Shown: positions 45,664 to 56,737 of the stretch, in pieces | Position numbering within the stretch: the stretch's first letter is position 1 | How the letters are laid out: every line of letters starts with the position of its first letter | Origin: Aphanomyces cochlioides | Taxonomy: Eukaryota; Oomycota; Saprolegniomycetes; Saprolegniales; Verrucalvaceae | Assembly: GCA_019828595.1 (NCBI GenBank) | Contig: JAHQRK010000013.1 | Span: forward strand, 1,457,501-1,521,500 | DNA: 64,000 nucleotides | Direction of reading: 5' to 3' | Notes under the pieces: generated by a model | What the model was told of the DNA's origin: nothing | What the model saw: the letters and a program-made list of their open reading frames with translations, nothing else | Database searches by the model: none | Program-made: the position numbers and the translations under genes

Positions 45664-46586
45664 TGCTGTAAATTTCTATTTTTTGCGTGATTTCTCAATT
45701 TCACCACAATTACTCCTTGAACCGCGCCAGAGGGAAAATATGGCGATAAGCTTCTACAAAGCGGGTCCGTCCTAGCTCTATTAATACTTATCATCAATTT
45801 TAAGCATTATTCATCGTTGTGACGAGCAAAATCCAATGCGTTGTCGCTTTTAATCCACTATTTCATCCAGGATTTGTGAAATCGTACATGCTGAGAAGTT
45901 AGTGAGATTTTGCTCAGTCAAAACAGCCGTATCTTGCTCACACGCTCCTCGCGGTTTCCTTAAGAGTAATTTGAATCATCTCGTCTGTCTGCATGAGCGG
46001 ACGAGTGTGGACAAAAAAGCATGATCGATGATGGTTCAGGGTGTCTCGATTTATAATTGACCAATCAAATCAATTTATTTTATTATCCAGTCAGCTGCAT
46101 GATCGGTGGCGCGATTCGACTGGCGTGATTCGATTGCGCAGGAAGTGGAAATTTGTATTGTTATATACTATTAATAGTACACGCTAAATTGTGAACGAGG
46201 TGAAAAATGTAGTAACGTTATCTATTTTTTCAAATCTCTTTGAAATCTATAGCCAATCAAAATCGAATATTTGCCTGCTTGACAAAAACACACACAAAAC
46301 ACACATTCAAAACTTTACTTTATTGAATGTACTTTCATATTACACTTGAACTCACTATACCTGAATAGAATTTGAGAATACTTCAATTTTTAGTCAAAAA
46401 TACAAATTTCAGTGAAAAAGACAATACCAAATCGGCAGTAACTTCTTTGCTTGCCGAACGAAGAGCTGATAATTAAACTTACACACTGTCATTGGCTGAA
46501 AAGGCTAATAATTAGACCAATAAAAATCCTCTATTTGGTATAAATTGAAGTACAGTGCCACACCCTTACTTTCTGTCGTTCCCTGT
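45664..46586. other. Spacer at the right edge of the transposon island
   Basis: AT-rich, no gene recognised. Several CCAATCA/ATTGGCTGA motifs occur (about 46055, 46250 and 46492). Confidence 0.45.
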
Positions 46587-46886
46587 ACGCCATGCTGCCT
46601 GGCTTGAGATCTACCCTGCTGAATACAACGACGGCCATGGCAAACCCCCCACAACGGTGGCGTAAGGTTTGATGTTAAGCAAATAGGAAGGGCTATCTAT
46701 CTAAACACAATCAAAGTATTCCCATGATATTAGTATCCCCACTCTCGAAAGCCCTCAAGCAAATGCTCACAAGTCTCCTCGGGTTGTTGCTTTTCATCTT
46801 GGATCAATGTCAGTGCTCATACAGACAGATAAGAGCTAGGGAATCACTGCAGGGGGATGATGAATACGGTAAGAATTTCTGTGGAG
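46587..46886 (+). pseudogene. Duplicated 3' end of the SLC44 gene (right copy)
   Basis: Matches 30836-31134: the last codons (AAWLEIYPAEYNDGHGKPPT in the parent), the stop and about 220 bp of 3' flank, in the same orientation. There is no upstream coding sequence, so it is an untranscribed or non-coding fragment. Identity starts and stops abruptly. Confidence 0.9.
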
Positions 46887-49323
46887 GGTTAAGGGCAATG
46901 GATCACTGGAGTCCAACTGAATGTCCATGCCCAGGTTCCTTCCATCTCCTATTTGTGCATCGATCTTCTGTGCACTCGTTTCAACTTGTCACTCAGAGGG
47001 GGGCATCATGTGACCATGACTTCTTCTCCCATCGGAGCATTTGATTATCCCCTGAGCCACATGATAAAGGCAAGAATGTCAAATTCATTCATCTTTGGAC
47101 GTCGTCAACCTGTCGTGAGTTGCAACTTGTTTTTCCACCTCTCATCGACTCCACAAAGAAGGCAGTCAAGTCGTCTAGAAGCAAACCCAATCTGCTTTTT
47201 GCCAGTATCCCCACAAACCCTCCACATCTGAATATGGATAAGGGTGCTCCTTCGGACACTGAAATGGCTTCCTGGAGGGCGAGAACATTCAACTTCTTTT
47301 TCCGCAAGTTCAATTCGACATGTCTGACTTGCGTCAGGTAATATTGCAAGTCTTGTTCTATGGATAACTCAAAGATTGATATCGCAGACATGGCACATCG
47401 TTTGTCTTCTTGCTTTGGCTTCCTGGTTGCCTTTCCAGTCCGGAACGCATGTCAAACAAGTCAAGTGTCACTTGGCTTTCAAATGCCATATTAAAACCAA
47501 CACTCTAATCTTTCCACCAATCAATTTTTAGGATATTATCTTTTTTATCGTGGATTGGCAAATATGGTTCAAGGTTTGCCAAAACCATCAACACTCGGCA
47601 GACTTATTCTTGCTCCTCTCATCCAGTCGTCGTGTCGTCTTGTTAAAAAGCCAACGTTGGTCACTTGCAACTTCTTCCCCTCCTTGACGTTTCCCGATTG
47701 GAATGAGCGCATTCGATTCGCATACAGATTCTCCCATGTCCACTTGACCAAGTTGAAATCGAAAAACCTCGACCTTTCTACTAGAACCATCTTGCTAGTC
47801 TCTTTACTCTCTCACTGTTGGAAGAGAGCTTTGAGAACTATGTCTTGCCGCGGATAGACGAATAGATTTCCATGGACTTCGGGAGGCATCGATGAAGAGT
47901 TGACGTCGCTCCCTCTGTGGCTGCGAGATGATGATTGATTGCGACAAAACCTGTTGAAACTTTATATAGTGATCCAGATGCAAGTGTGTTCTCCAATATT
48001 GAAAATATAAGCAGATTTATATTGAAAAGATTTATCAAAAGTATTTACTTCCACAGTATCTCCACGAGTCCACTGATTCTATATAAACTTTCCAATATCA
48101 ATAACCTGTTAAATTTAATATTGTTCAACTAGTATGCAAAATCTCTGCTTGTAGCCTTCGCTTCAACTCTTGGCCACCATCGCTTTGTCCAACGGTACTA
48201 CTAAAGTAATACTAGTACTAAACTTTATGCTTGACTTTGAGTGTAATATTGTTTTATACGAATAGTCGAGGATGAGTGATGGTGCATTTTGTATAATGGT
48301 CGTAAGAAGAGGTCGTTTGATCGGAGAGTATTTCACACGTTAACAACTGCGTCGTGGATAGCTTAGATTCGAGCCATAAGAACCAATTCATGTTTCTTCT
48401 CGCTGCTGACTGTATTATGCTATATAGTAGAAGAGTTTGAAACTTTAATGTTCTATCAAACAGTGCTGGGATTGTGTTTTATACGATGAGTACGTCCGTA
48501 AACGCAACCATGCGACGTCGATTGATTGTCCCGTCACTTTCGCAACGGGCCACGATAAAAGCTTGAGTTGATTCTATGGGCCGCATTTAAGACCGAGGTT
48601 TACTCCTAGCGTCTTTGCGCTTCTTGGTTGTGAGTTAGATTTCAGCTTGAATCAGTGGTCGAGATGCGCGCTGTTGAATCGTAGTCCACTGCTTTATATT
48701 TCGAAAGATAGGTGAGATCTTGAAGCAATTTGCAAGTTAAAAAGAGTGTTGTTGCTCAAACACTTGAATCTCTTTATCTTGGACGCATAGAACAAAGAAA
48801 GGCGAGAGTTCTTTTTAATCCATTGCAGTATTATTGTTCCATTATTGTTTTCGCGCTACTCTCTGCACATGCTCCCGACTAATGTGTCGACGAGCACGAC
48901 TACATCGGTATAGCTGCGCACGGCATGGCATGCACGTAATACCGTCAATTCGACGAGAAGGTTCTTTAGACTGTTCGTAAACGGAGAAGATGAGCTTGGA
49001 CATTTAACGGGAAGAATGCGTCAGCTCGCAGCCGTGATGAGGCATTCACAACATTCTCTCTGTGCAATTTTGTGAATTGTACGTGTTTAGTACAGTTTAG
49101 TACACACGTAAGAGGCCGTCAATGTACTACGTAATGTACTAAATGGACATCCAGAACAAACTGGTCGAAAAACCAACATTCCGTCGCCCATCATTCTTGT
49201 ATGATTTGATTGGTCAGTTGAAAATGTCGGCCGTTGAGAGGCGTATTCTCGTACTTGGTGTGGTGTGCGCAGAAGGTCTCCCGAGAAAGCAGGCAGGTTG
49301 TGGTTTGAGTGAATGGTACGAGC
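46887..49323. other. Long stretch without a recognised gene
   Basis: Frames of 90-105 codons exist on both strands (for example 47089-47391 minus and 47555-47857 plus), but none has a family motif. The 48.0-49.1 kb part is AT-rich. I see no tRNA. Confidence 0.4.
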
Positions 49324-49896
49324 ATGCGAGTAACCAACCAGCTAAACACGAGCCCTTCGGCACCTCCCTCGCTTGTACGGGCGACTCCAGTCCCTCTTGG
49401 TGCATTATCGATGACGTGGCAACCACCACCACCAGCCGCCGCAGCATCGTCGTCCTCATCTTCGCTCGAGAATCCATTTGCGGCGTGGTTTGAACAAACG
49501 AAACCATTGAGGAGACAACAGCGACAGCAGCAGTTATCAGTCCAACGGCCGCCGACAGCACCGTCGTCTTCCTCCTCTTCATTATCGTCGTTCATGGGCG
49601 ATTGCACGGATAGCGAATGTGACGACGATGACCATCACAACCACCATATTGACCATTATGATGACCCGATTGTATCAGACGATCATGTGAGGCGGCGGCG
49701 GCAAAAGCAACATGCAGTTGTGAATGCCCAGTCACATTTTCGATGCATGGATCTCGACTGTCTTCTCGATGACATGCCCCCACCGCCGACCCCAGTGCTT
49801 GTGCGAGCGCAAGCTCAAATGGTGCTGCATCATGAAAACGTCCCGCTCACGTGTAAAAAATGTGGTGCCGTCGAACGCATTACGATTTCATATTAA
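49324..49896 (+). CDS. Hypothetical low-complexity protein with C-terminal CxxC
   Basis: The protein has about 190 residues from ATG 49324; a later ATG at 49411 is possible. It is rich in Pro, Ser, Gln and then Asp/His (CDDDDHHNHHIDHYDD). Near the end it has FRCMDLDCLLDDMPPPP and TCKKCGAVERI, a single CxxC. I do not recognise a family. Composition suggests a disordered nuclear or regulatory protein, but this is a guess. The open frame on the opposite strand is a shadow of the low-complexity sequence. Confidence 0.5.
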   Translation: MRVTNQLNTSPSAPPSLVRATPVPLGALSMTWQPPPPAAAASSSSSSLENPFAAWFEQTKPLRRQQRQQQLSVQRPPTAPSSSSSSLSSFMGDCTDSECDDDDHHNHHIDHYDDPIVSDDHVRRRRQKQHAVVNAQSHFRCMDLDCLLDDMPPPPTPVLVRAQAQMVLHHENVPLTCKKCGAVERITISY

Positions 49897-50400
49897 GTTA
49901 TTGAGACTCCTTAAATCGAAAATCGAGTCGTCGCCTTGTGTATCGTTGGCCCCCCTCAATCTCCCTCCTCTTTGTTTTTCCATGATCACATCCCCAGCGA
50001 AACAACGTTGGCGCCCCCCCCGACCGTGCTGCACAAGGCTAATCCCAAGACGCGGTGCTAGAGTGGCGCTTAACTCTTATGGAAGTCTGTGAAGCTCCAT
50101 ATAATTGGCTCACCGGTGATCGAAGGCAAACCAGCAGAACATTGCTGGCGGCAATGAAACGTCAGGTGACCGATATTAGCGGCTGGAGAGTGCCATCACA
50201 GTGATAGCTATCTCTTACTTTCTCTTCTCAATTGACAGAGATTGATGCGAGACGAAATGGGGCTAACATGCGCCGCAACATGGTTACACACTTCGATAAT
50301 TCTCTGGTGATTGGTCGAAAAAGTTTCAAGGTGGTCTCCACCATGCTGGACTCAACCTCCTCTCTGAAGAAAAGCGGCACGCTCGCTTTTCGAACGCGTC
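49897..50400. other. Intergenic, promoter of the next gene
   Basis: No gene recognised. A short frame at 50232-50489 overlaps the signal-peptide exon of the next gene and is probably a shadow. Confidence 0.45.
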
Positions 50401-51633
50401 ATGAAGGCCAAGCGATGGTGTTTCTCTATTGCAACGATGTTGTTTGCACTAACTTGTACAAACATTACTGCGCCAGAGCAATTTCTTGACTGTGTGACTC
50501 GTAGGTCTTGCTGTGCCCAGTGACAATGCCAACACTACGACCTCAGCGCCAACTCCGGTGGTTACTCCAGCGATATCAACGTCTAGTCCAACGTCGGCAC
50601 CAACAACACACTCGCCAACCCCGACGGCAGCACCGACAACGGCCCCCACAACAAGTCCAGCGGCAACTCAAACAAGTGCACCAACCCCGAGCTCCAAAGT
50701 AACCACAAATGCTCCTTCGTCAACTGCTGCTTCTACGCCGACGACAACACCATTGGCACCTCCACCAGCCGCTCCTACGCCCCCAGTAACGCCGGCTGTA
50801 GCCACCACGACACCAGCATTGTCACCGGATGGAACCCCCGACACAACTCCAGACACAACCAACACGACACAAGTGCCAACAACTACCAGTAGTAGTGGCA
50901 ATTCAACGTCGAGCTCGGACAAGTCTGTCTTTTTTCGTGCAGACAATGGAGCGATGTGGAGTACATTTGGCGGCGCGGCGGTTGTCGGGATCATCATTGT
51001 CGTTATGCTCCTCAGACAGAAGGAAGAACCAGTACATGACGACGAACTGTCACCCCCAGCCAAGTCAACTTCGGTACATTGCGCCTCCTTGCTTTGAATT
51101 TATCGTTGTTTGTTGCTTAGATGGGCGAGAAACCTTCGATCGCGCCATGGACAACACCGTTGCCTCGTCCTAGTAATATGGAACTCCCCCCTGTGTTGCC
51201 AATTCGACTGCCCAATAAATCGATGGACATGGAGCTTCCCCCCATCGCCCCCCGAAAAGATTCGACACCCATGCTAGAGCCCCTCGCCATGACGAACCTT
51301 GCGTCCTCTCTTGATGTCGACAGTGAGTCCGATCGTCTGTCGACGGAATCGGAAATGGCGATTCGACACGTATCGGAGCAGTTTGTGCCGGATGCACGGA
51401 CAACTGCGACATCACTTCCAGGAGTGACTGCTTTTACAACCAACGAGTGGGCCATCGCTGCTGGTGTCCATACGATGCGGCCGTCATCGTTTGATTCAGA
51501 CGCTGACATTTGCGACAACACGAGCGAAATGGCGTCGGCTGTATTCGACCGGTACTCAGCAGCATCATCCGCGTTTAGTATCGATGTCAACAATGCCGAA
51601 GAAGAGCCCAAACGAGACTCGTATGAATTATAA
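50401..51633 (+). CDS. Mucin-like type I membrane protein
   Basis: Three exons, 50401-50455, 50505-51073 and 51121-51633, close in phase to give 378 residues. Exon 1 and the first codons of exon 2 form a signal peptide (MKAKRWCFSIATMLFALTCL), which only appears after splicing. The ectodomain (residues about 25-140) is nearly all Thr, Ser, Pro and Ala, with PTTAPTTSPAATQTSAPTPS-like runs and several NxT sites, so heavy O-glycosylation is expected. A single membrane helix follows (FGGAAVVGIIIVVMLLR), then basic and acidic cytoplasmic sequence with no named domain. It resembles oomycete cell-surface mucin-like proteins in layout only. Function unknown; possible cell-wall attachment or sensing. 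Confidence 0.75.
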
Positions 51634-52527
51634 GATCGGATCTATTTATGTAACGACGTTTGACATTTGTGAAATCATATTCCTGCTTGCTAGGCATATT
51701 TGTGCGAGCAATCCCTGCTCCTGTGAATCTCACAAACATGAAATGTCCACTCAGTCCTCACTTCGACCCGCGGCCTCGCATGAATGATGACTTGAACGTC
51801 GACTGTCGTCGAGAGATTGTGTTCGTGCATTTCCCATAATCTCACAAGCTTCAAATGTCACACTGATCAACAAGACAATCGTTTTTGGTTTGAAACGACC
51901 AACTGGTTGAGCGGGTTAGTATTCTCACATGTTTGAAATGTCTTTCGTGCTTTCAGCAGCAACCTTGTACCTTGCTTTACCCTGCAAAACAATGTCACAC
52001 GTTTGAAAAGTCTACTTGACAGTGAGTTATCTTGCTTCATATCTCAGCAGTATATTTCACAAGTATGAATTGTCTATTGGCGAATCCCTGAATCTTGATG
52101 GATTCACTAAAGGACGCCCTTCATCACTGACGCTCGTTTCACTGCAGGGAAACAACTTCCGTCTCGTCACTCGTCTGCTTTTTCATGAGCGATTTGTACT
52201 CTAGTAAGCCGCCGTCCCGCCTGCCCGATGAAAAGAAGCGCTGGATGCTGTGCATCAACGAACATGGCAAGTACTGGTCGAACTACAAGTTGAGCAGGAT
52301 GGAATCCTCGATTTCGTTTCGAGGACTTTGATTTTGGGATAAGCTATCGAGTCCAACTGAGTTTGGATTGCTTTGCCTTGGTTACGCACTTCGGCCTAGC
52401 AGATGAGTCACGGCCAAGCCCAGGGTTGTCTTTTCATACAAAGCTCGTGCAATCTCATCTTGTGTGTAAATTCACACGACGGTCGTGCCTTTTTTGTACC
52501 AACGTCACTTTTCATTTTACCAAAAAT
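51634..52527. repeat. Cluster of a degenerate 19-bp motif, TCACA-n-TGAAATGTC
   Basis: In a stretch without genes the motif recurs on the plus strand at 51729, 51842, 51924, 51995 and 52057, for example TCACATGTTTGAAATGTCT. Spacing is 60-115 bp. Inverse copies occur at about 53058 and 53363. The sequence between copies is not similar. Confidence 0.55.
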
Positions 52528-52893
52528 ATGCCAAGTACCAATTCAATCCAAGAGTTCGATGTGTCCAATTTGTGTCCACCGGCATGGTGGGTTCCAACGC
52601 GACGGGAATGCCATGGTTGCTTCAAGCGCTTTCGACTCTTTCAACGACGACGCAACCATTGCCGCATGTGTGGCGATGTCTTCTGCCAAACTTGTGTACA
52701 ATGGACGATGATTTCTGTGGGTGATCGAAACATGACGGTGCCGTTTTGCACAACTTGCATGCAACCACGCAGAACCGCAAGCAACCGCAGCCAGTCATCA
52801 AGTAAAGCATCGCCTCCACGTTCAGTGGCTATTGTCTTTGGTACCGCGCACGGAGCAATGCTGCTTCGATCGGAAGGATCAACGCTTGAATAG
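52528..52893 (+). CDS. Short FYVE-like zinc-finger protein
   Basis: The protein has 121 residues from ATG 52528; the frame is open further upstream but has no earlier ATG nearby. It contains one FYVE-type finger: ECHGCFKRFRLFQRRRNHCR, then MCGDVFCQTC and CTTC, giving four Cys pairs. The RRRNHCR stretch corresponds to the lipid-binding R(R/K)HHCR motif, but the WxxD and RVC parts of classical PI3P-binding FYVE fingers are missing (WVPT and MCG instead). Oomycetes have many such FYVE-like proteins. A similar gene lies 2 kb downstream. Membrane binding is therefore uncertain. Confidence 0.7.
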   Translation: MPSTNSIQEFDVSNLCPPAWWVPTRRECHGCFKRFRLFQRRRNHCRMCGDVFCQTCVQWTMISVGDRNMTVPFCTTCMQPRRTASNRSQSSSKASPPRSVAIVFGTAHGAMLLRSEGSTLE

Positions 52894-54571
52894 TCTTCTA
52901 GCCTGTGATCTCAACGTATAGCCTTAATCTATTCATTTGCTGTTTGTCATTGTATCCCCCCAAACTGCAGAAACATAGCCAGTGGGCAGACAGCTCAAGC
53001 TCGTGGTCGCGATCGCAGGTATAAGGAAAGCTTCGCACACGAGGCAGTGGAGGGGAGGACATTTGAACAGTGTGAAATTCGGAATGTTCCGGCGAGATAG
53101 CGCGTCAATCAAAGACTTTTCCTGGCAAGGACGACATTTCCAAGGCACAGAACTTCTCCTCCCTCGACCACGAAACAATGATGCTAGGACGATATGAAAG
53201 GCGCAAGATCTGAAGTTGTTCACACTGATCAAACAGTCTCATCTTTGCCGCCAAGTGATATTCGTTCGCCGAGTTGCCAAAGTTCAGGCCAACGGGTATG
53301 GAGACCTCCTTAACTTGGAGCGAGTCCAAGATCGCATTATGCGTTGAATTTGATTGCGAGGCGACATTTGAAAAGTGTGATTGTTTCGCACAACGTTGGA
53401 CAAGCTGGCATCTCTGTGTAGCATTTCATTCCTTGCGTCGTGCTTTGCAAGACTGAACGTTTCAGGTGCGGCGACTAAGTAATCCAGAAAGACCGCACTA
53501 CATTTTCTTTTCAAAGGATGCGCTCATTCCCACGATGTCTCGTCGAGCTCCATCACATCCGTCAGCTATCATTGGTGCACCTACATGCTGTCGCCATCGC
53601 AGCTTTGGCTAGCCACGACTGGCGAACATGAGACTTGGCAGAGAAAATCGCATGGCGTAGAGACAATTGAGTACCAACGCGAGAGGTTGCACGGGATACT
53701 GCGCAACAATCTCCTCTATCGCGCTGACGTAGAGGCAAACGACATCGCTTGCTGCGTCTAATTTCCACGCCGAAAAGAAGAGCCGACCGCGTAGAGTCCG
53801 ATCAAAATTTCAAAGATGTGCCCTCGTGTGATCTCCTCATTGCTTTGCCACGCAAGTCTACTCAAACTAACCACCACGTTAGTCTACGCTCTATAGCCAA
53901 GATGCCTTCAGAGTCGGTTGAATCACCGCCTCTATCTACGCTGGCTATCCAGCTCGCAATCTGAAGCCACTCGAGTCTTTATTACATAGTGCGGTTGAGC
54001 CGGCAGGTTGCACAAGATTTGTGCAGCTTGCCGCTGTTTTTTCTGTATCCATATTGTGCGTGATCGTATTGCCTGCAGCCAGAGAGTCAGTGGGGATATA
54101 ATATATCCCCAAATATTATGTATGAATGGGAGTCGTGACGATTCGAACGACAACACTGGAAGGCATCACCACTGTGTCAACCGACTCGAGCACCAATTTT
54201 ATGCGTTCGTCGAGCTGAAGTCACATTGTCTGTTGAGTCTTCTACAATTACCGTATCGTCAAGCTAGCCTCTGTAGCTTAGCCCATGACCCATCACTAGA
54301 ATAACGGGCTCTGGCGGCATTATGAAAGCTAAACGGCAGCGAATTGGGCGCGCCAAGTACAGAATTGTTGGCGCTCCAGCTGGTGCGTGAAATATTTTCA
54401 TGCCATCGGCGACAGAAACGGTGCAGAGGATTTTTCTTTTCATAGGGATGTCCATTGTACACTCCCATGGTATCGTCAATGAACACTCTAATCTAAGAAA
54501 ATTCCTCATTTGCATATTGTTGCGTGTCTGGCAACCGACAATCGCGTGGTGCCAATGGCATATTCAATTGC
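52894..54571. other. Intergenic between the two FYVE-like genes
   Basis: No gene recognised. Two inverse copies of the TCACA-n-GAAATGTC motif lie at about 53058 and 53363. Other open frames are short and lack motifs. Confidence 0.45.
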
Positions 54572-54947
54572 ATGGAAGTGCCACCGCGTGCTAAAGACCT
54601 CTCACTCGGTCTCGACGACCTCTGTCCTCCCCATTTGCTCGTGCCAAAAGCATCCCGCCAGCGCTGTCAAGCCTGCGACCGCAAGTTTATCTTTTTCCGC
54701 AAAGCTCGACATTGCCGCATGGTCAGTCTTGCCGCTCCAATTGTATTTTCATGGCTCATCTTGTGACTTTCAATAGTGCGGCGATGTCTTTTGCAGCCAC
54801 TGTGTCGTGTATAAAACCATAAGAGCCCAAGAGCACATTTGGTCCTTGTCACTCTGTCGCCGATGTGCTTTTGCCGAGACGCCCAGTTCGACGACGGGCA
54901 GTTCCCAGGGCACGCTATGCTTGTACTATCCTCGAGGCACATTATAG
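54572..54947 (+). CDS. Short FYVE-like zinc-finger protein (second copy)
   Basis: Exon 1 is 54572-54721 and exon 2 is 54777-54947, with a phase-0 intron GTCAGT...CAATAG, giving 106 residues. The intron divides the finger: RCQACDRKFIFFRKARHCRM before it and CGDVFCSHC...LCRRC after it. The lead-in LDDLCPPHLLVP parallels VSNLCPPAWWVP of the 52528 gene, so the two are paralogues, but only this one has the intron. As in the first, the basic RKARHCR motif is kept and WxxD is lacking. Function unknown. Confidence 0.7.
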
Positions 54948-55538
54948 AAGGTATTACGTTACTATCTCTTGGTTATTTCATCATTATTCGACGGGATTAA
55001 ATCCACGTCGAGCTTCATGTTCAGTAGATTAATCTAATGCACCGTTCTATATTAAGCTTTCAATTGTCAATAGACGCTAGAGCTCAAGTAGTGTAGTAAT
55101 AATGCTACAGGAATACAAGGCACTGTAGGCGTGCTAGGCGTGAGCCCGGCTCCGCAGTATGCTCATGATTGTCTTGGTGAAAAAGCCATGTCCAGCCAGC
55201 TCTGGCCAAAAGTCTTCGGTGTAGATACAACGCCACCTCAGTCCCCGAGAACGCAGCCTAAGCTGAGAGAGTGTTTCCATCGTTATATTTATTCGCAGTG
55301 CCCCGCAATACACAGCTAGCTTGCTCGGATGAGAGGAATGGAATTGCCCACGTCGGTTGCCATTCGCATTTGTCAGTTTACTAAGGCCGACGACAGTAGT
55401 TGTCGTTAGCCCCTTATGGGTCCTATTGCGGTTGATCTGAGGGTAGGCTGATCTATCTTGGCAACTTCTCAATTGTGTATTGTAAGCTAAGGACAAACGA
55501 TCCGTGGTGACTCAAATATGTCGAAGCTCTTGAGGCTA
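54948..55538. other. Intergenic, nothing recognised
   Basis: No coding frame or repeat that I can support. Confidence 0.45.
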
Positions 55539-55843
55539 TTTCGAGGTTTCAGCAGCTCAACGGGTGTCCTATAGGCTTAATTGCGTGGATGAAGACGACT
55601 GGCGACGAAAACCCGGAGACCTTGCGTGAAAGGAAACACAAGGAACCCCTCAAACTCCCAAGCGAGGCAACAGGAATTTGTCCCCCGTGGCGTGACCCTG
55701 ATGTGAGCAACAAGCCCACGTTGTCTCGCTTGAGGGTTTGGGGGTTCCTTGTGTTTCCTTTCCCCTGTTTTCGTCGCCAGTCGTCTTCATCCACGCTATT
55801 GAGCCTATAGCATACCCTTGTTAAGCTGCTGAAACCTCGAAAC
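55539..55843. mobile_element. Foldback/MITE-like long inverted repeat
   Basis: Two arms of about 125 bp (55539-55666 and 55722-55843) are inverted copies with a few differences and surround a 55-bp centre. Shared blocks include TTTCGAGGTTTCAGCAGCT, GCGTGGATGAAGACGACTGG and GGAAACACAAGGAACCCC. The left arm has an extra 15-20 bases that the right lacks. A transcript would fold into a long hairpin. It has no coding capacity. Confidence 0.85.
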
Positions 55844-56218
55844 AACTCCTAGACCAGGCACCGTTTGTCTAGAAGGCTAGGTAGATGGCTTGTTGTTAAA
55901 ATTGACTTGACGTGCTCTAATCCTTACCCGGTGCCAACTTTATGCCAGCCTTTGCAATCGTCTGGAAGACACGTCAACTGGACAAAGCCTTCTTCGGTTG
56001 TGTCATCCACTTGGTGGATCTGGTCGCACTGGTCTACTTGGTGACAAGAAACTCAATTCGCTTCGTCAGCGAGTCCGCTTCTATCTCTTTCTCTGTCATT
56101 CTAGCTCATTTATTAACGAGGATCGAACTCGAAACGCATCAAAACGCTCATTATCGGCGCATTGACTAGCAGTCGGTGAAGTGAGGCTCAACATGTCCCG
56201 CAGACTGGATTGATCACC
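55844..56218. other. Intergenic, promoter of the secreted-protein gene
   Basis: A 75-codon frame at 55942-56169 has hydrophobic stretches but no family match; I do not call it. Confidence 0.4.
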
Positions 56219-56491
56219 ATGCGAGCAATTCTGGCGGTCCTTGTTTGTTTTCTAGCCGTCTTTGTCGTCTTCACGGAAGCAAAGCAGCACCACAAACTTG
56301 CATTAGCGGACGAAAACGATCCGGCAAACGCGGTTAACATCCAAACATTTCTCAATGCGAGGTCGAGAATAACTTTTATCCAAATGCTAATTCAGTCTCA
56401 ACATCTACAGCGAAAACTTTCCGTTCGGAAAGAATCAAACGCGGCAGTTCCTCAGCGCCGACACTGGCGATTTGGCGGCGAGATTTCCTAA
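56219..56491 (+). CDS. Small putative secreted protein
   Basis: A 90-residue protein from ATG 56219. The first 22 residues are a clear signal peptide (MRAILAVLVCFLAVFVVFTE) with likely cleavage after EA. The mature part of about 68 residues is basic towards the end (RKESNAAVPQRRHWRFGG) and has no Cys pairs, RxLR motif or other named feature. Small secreted proteins of this kind are common in oomycetes and may act outside the cell; no function can be given. It stands alone upstream of the convergent dioxygenase-like gene. Confidence 0.55.
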   Translation: MRAILAVLVCFLAVFVVFTEAKQHHKLALADENDPANAVNIQTFLNARSRITFIQMLIQSQHLQRKLSVRKESNAAVPQRRHWRFGGEIS

Positions 56492-56737
56492 ACCAAGGAG
56501 AGCCCCTGTGAAAGGCAGAGTCAGGGTGATGATGGAGCACGAGTTGAGCGGGTATTGAGGGAAAGTCTCAATAGTTTATCAAGCTCGGGGGTTTAAGCAC
56601 CGTAGGTTTAAGGGCCTCAACGGTGACACCTGCCATGACTCGCTATGCCTAACTCCCCACAGTCCAAAGAGACGAAGTTGGGTAACTTTTTGACATTGGC
56701 ACAAGTTAAGCACAATACAGTAAAGCAGCTACAGGGT

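Noticed and set aside
47089..47857. Open frames of about 100 codons on both strands
   Set aside because: No motif, splice structure or start context supports a gene. They may be chance frames.
54125..54160. GATTCGAACG as the T-loop of a minus-strand tRNA
   Set aside because: The stem pairs imperfectly and no matching D-arm, anticodon arm or acceptor stem could be found in the expected spacing.
56219..56491. RxLR-type effector call for the small secreted protein
   Set aside because: There is a signal peptide but no RxLR or EER motif, so no effector class can be supported.
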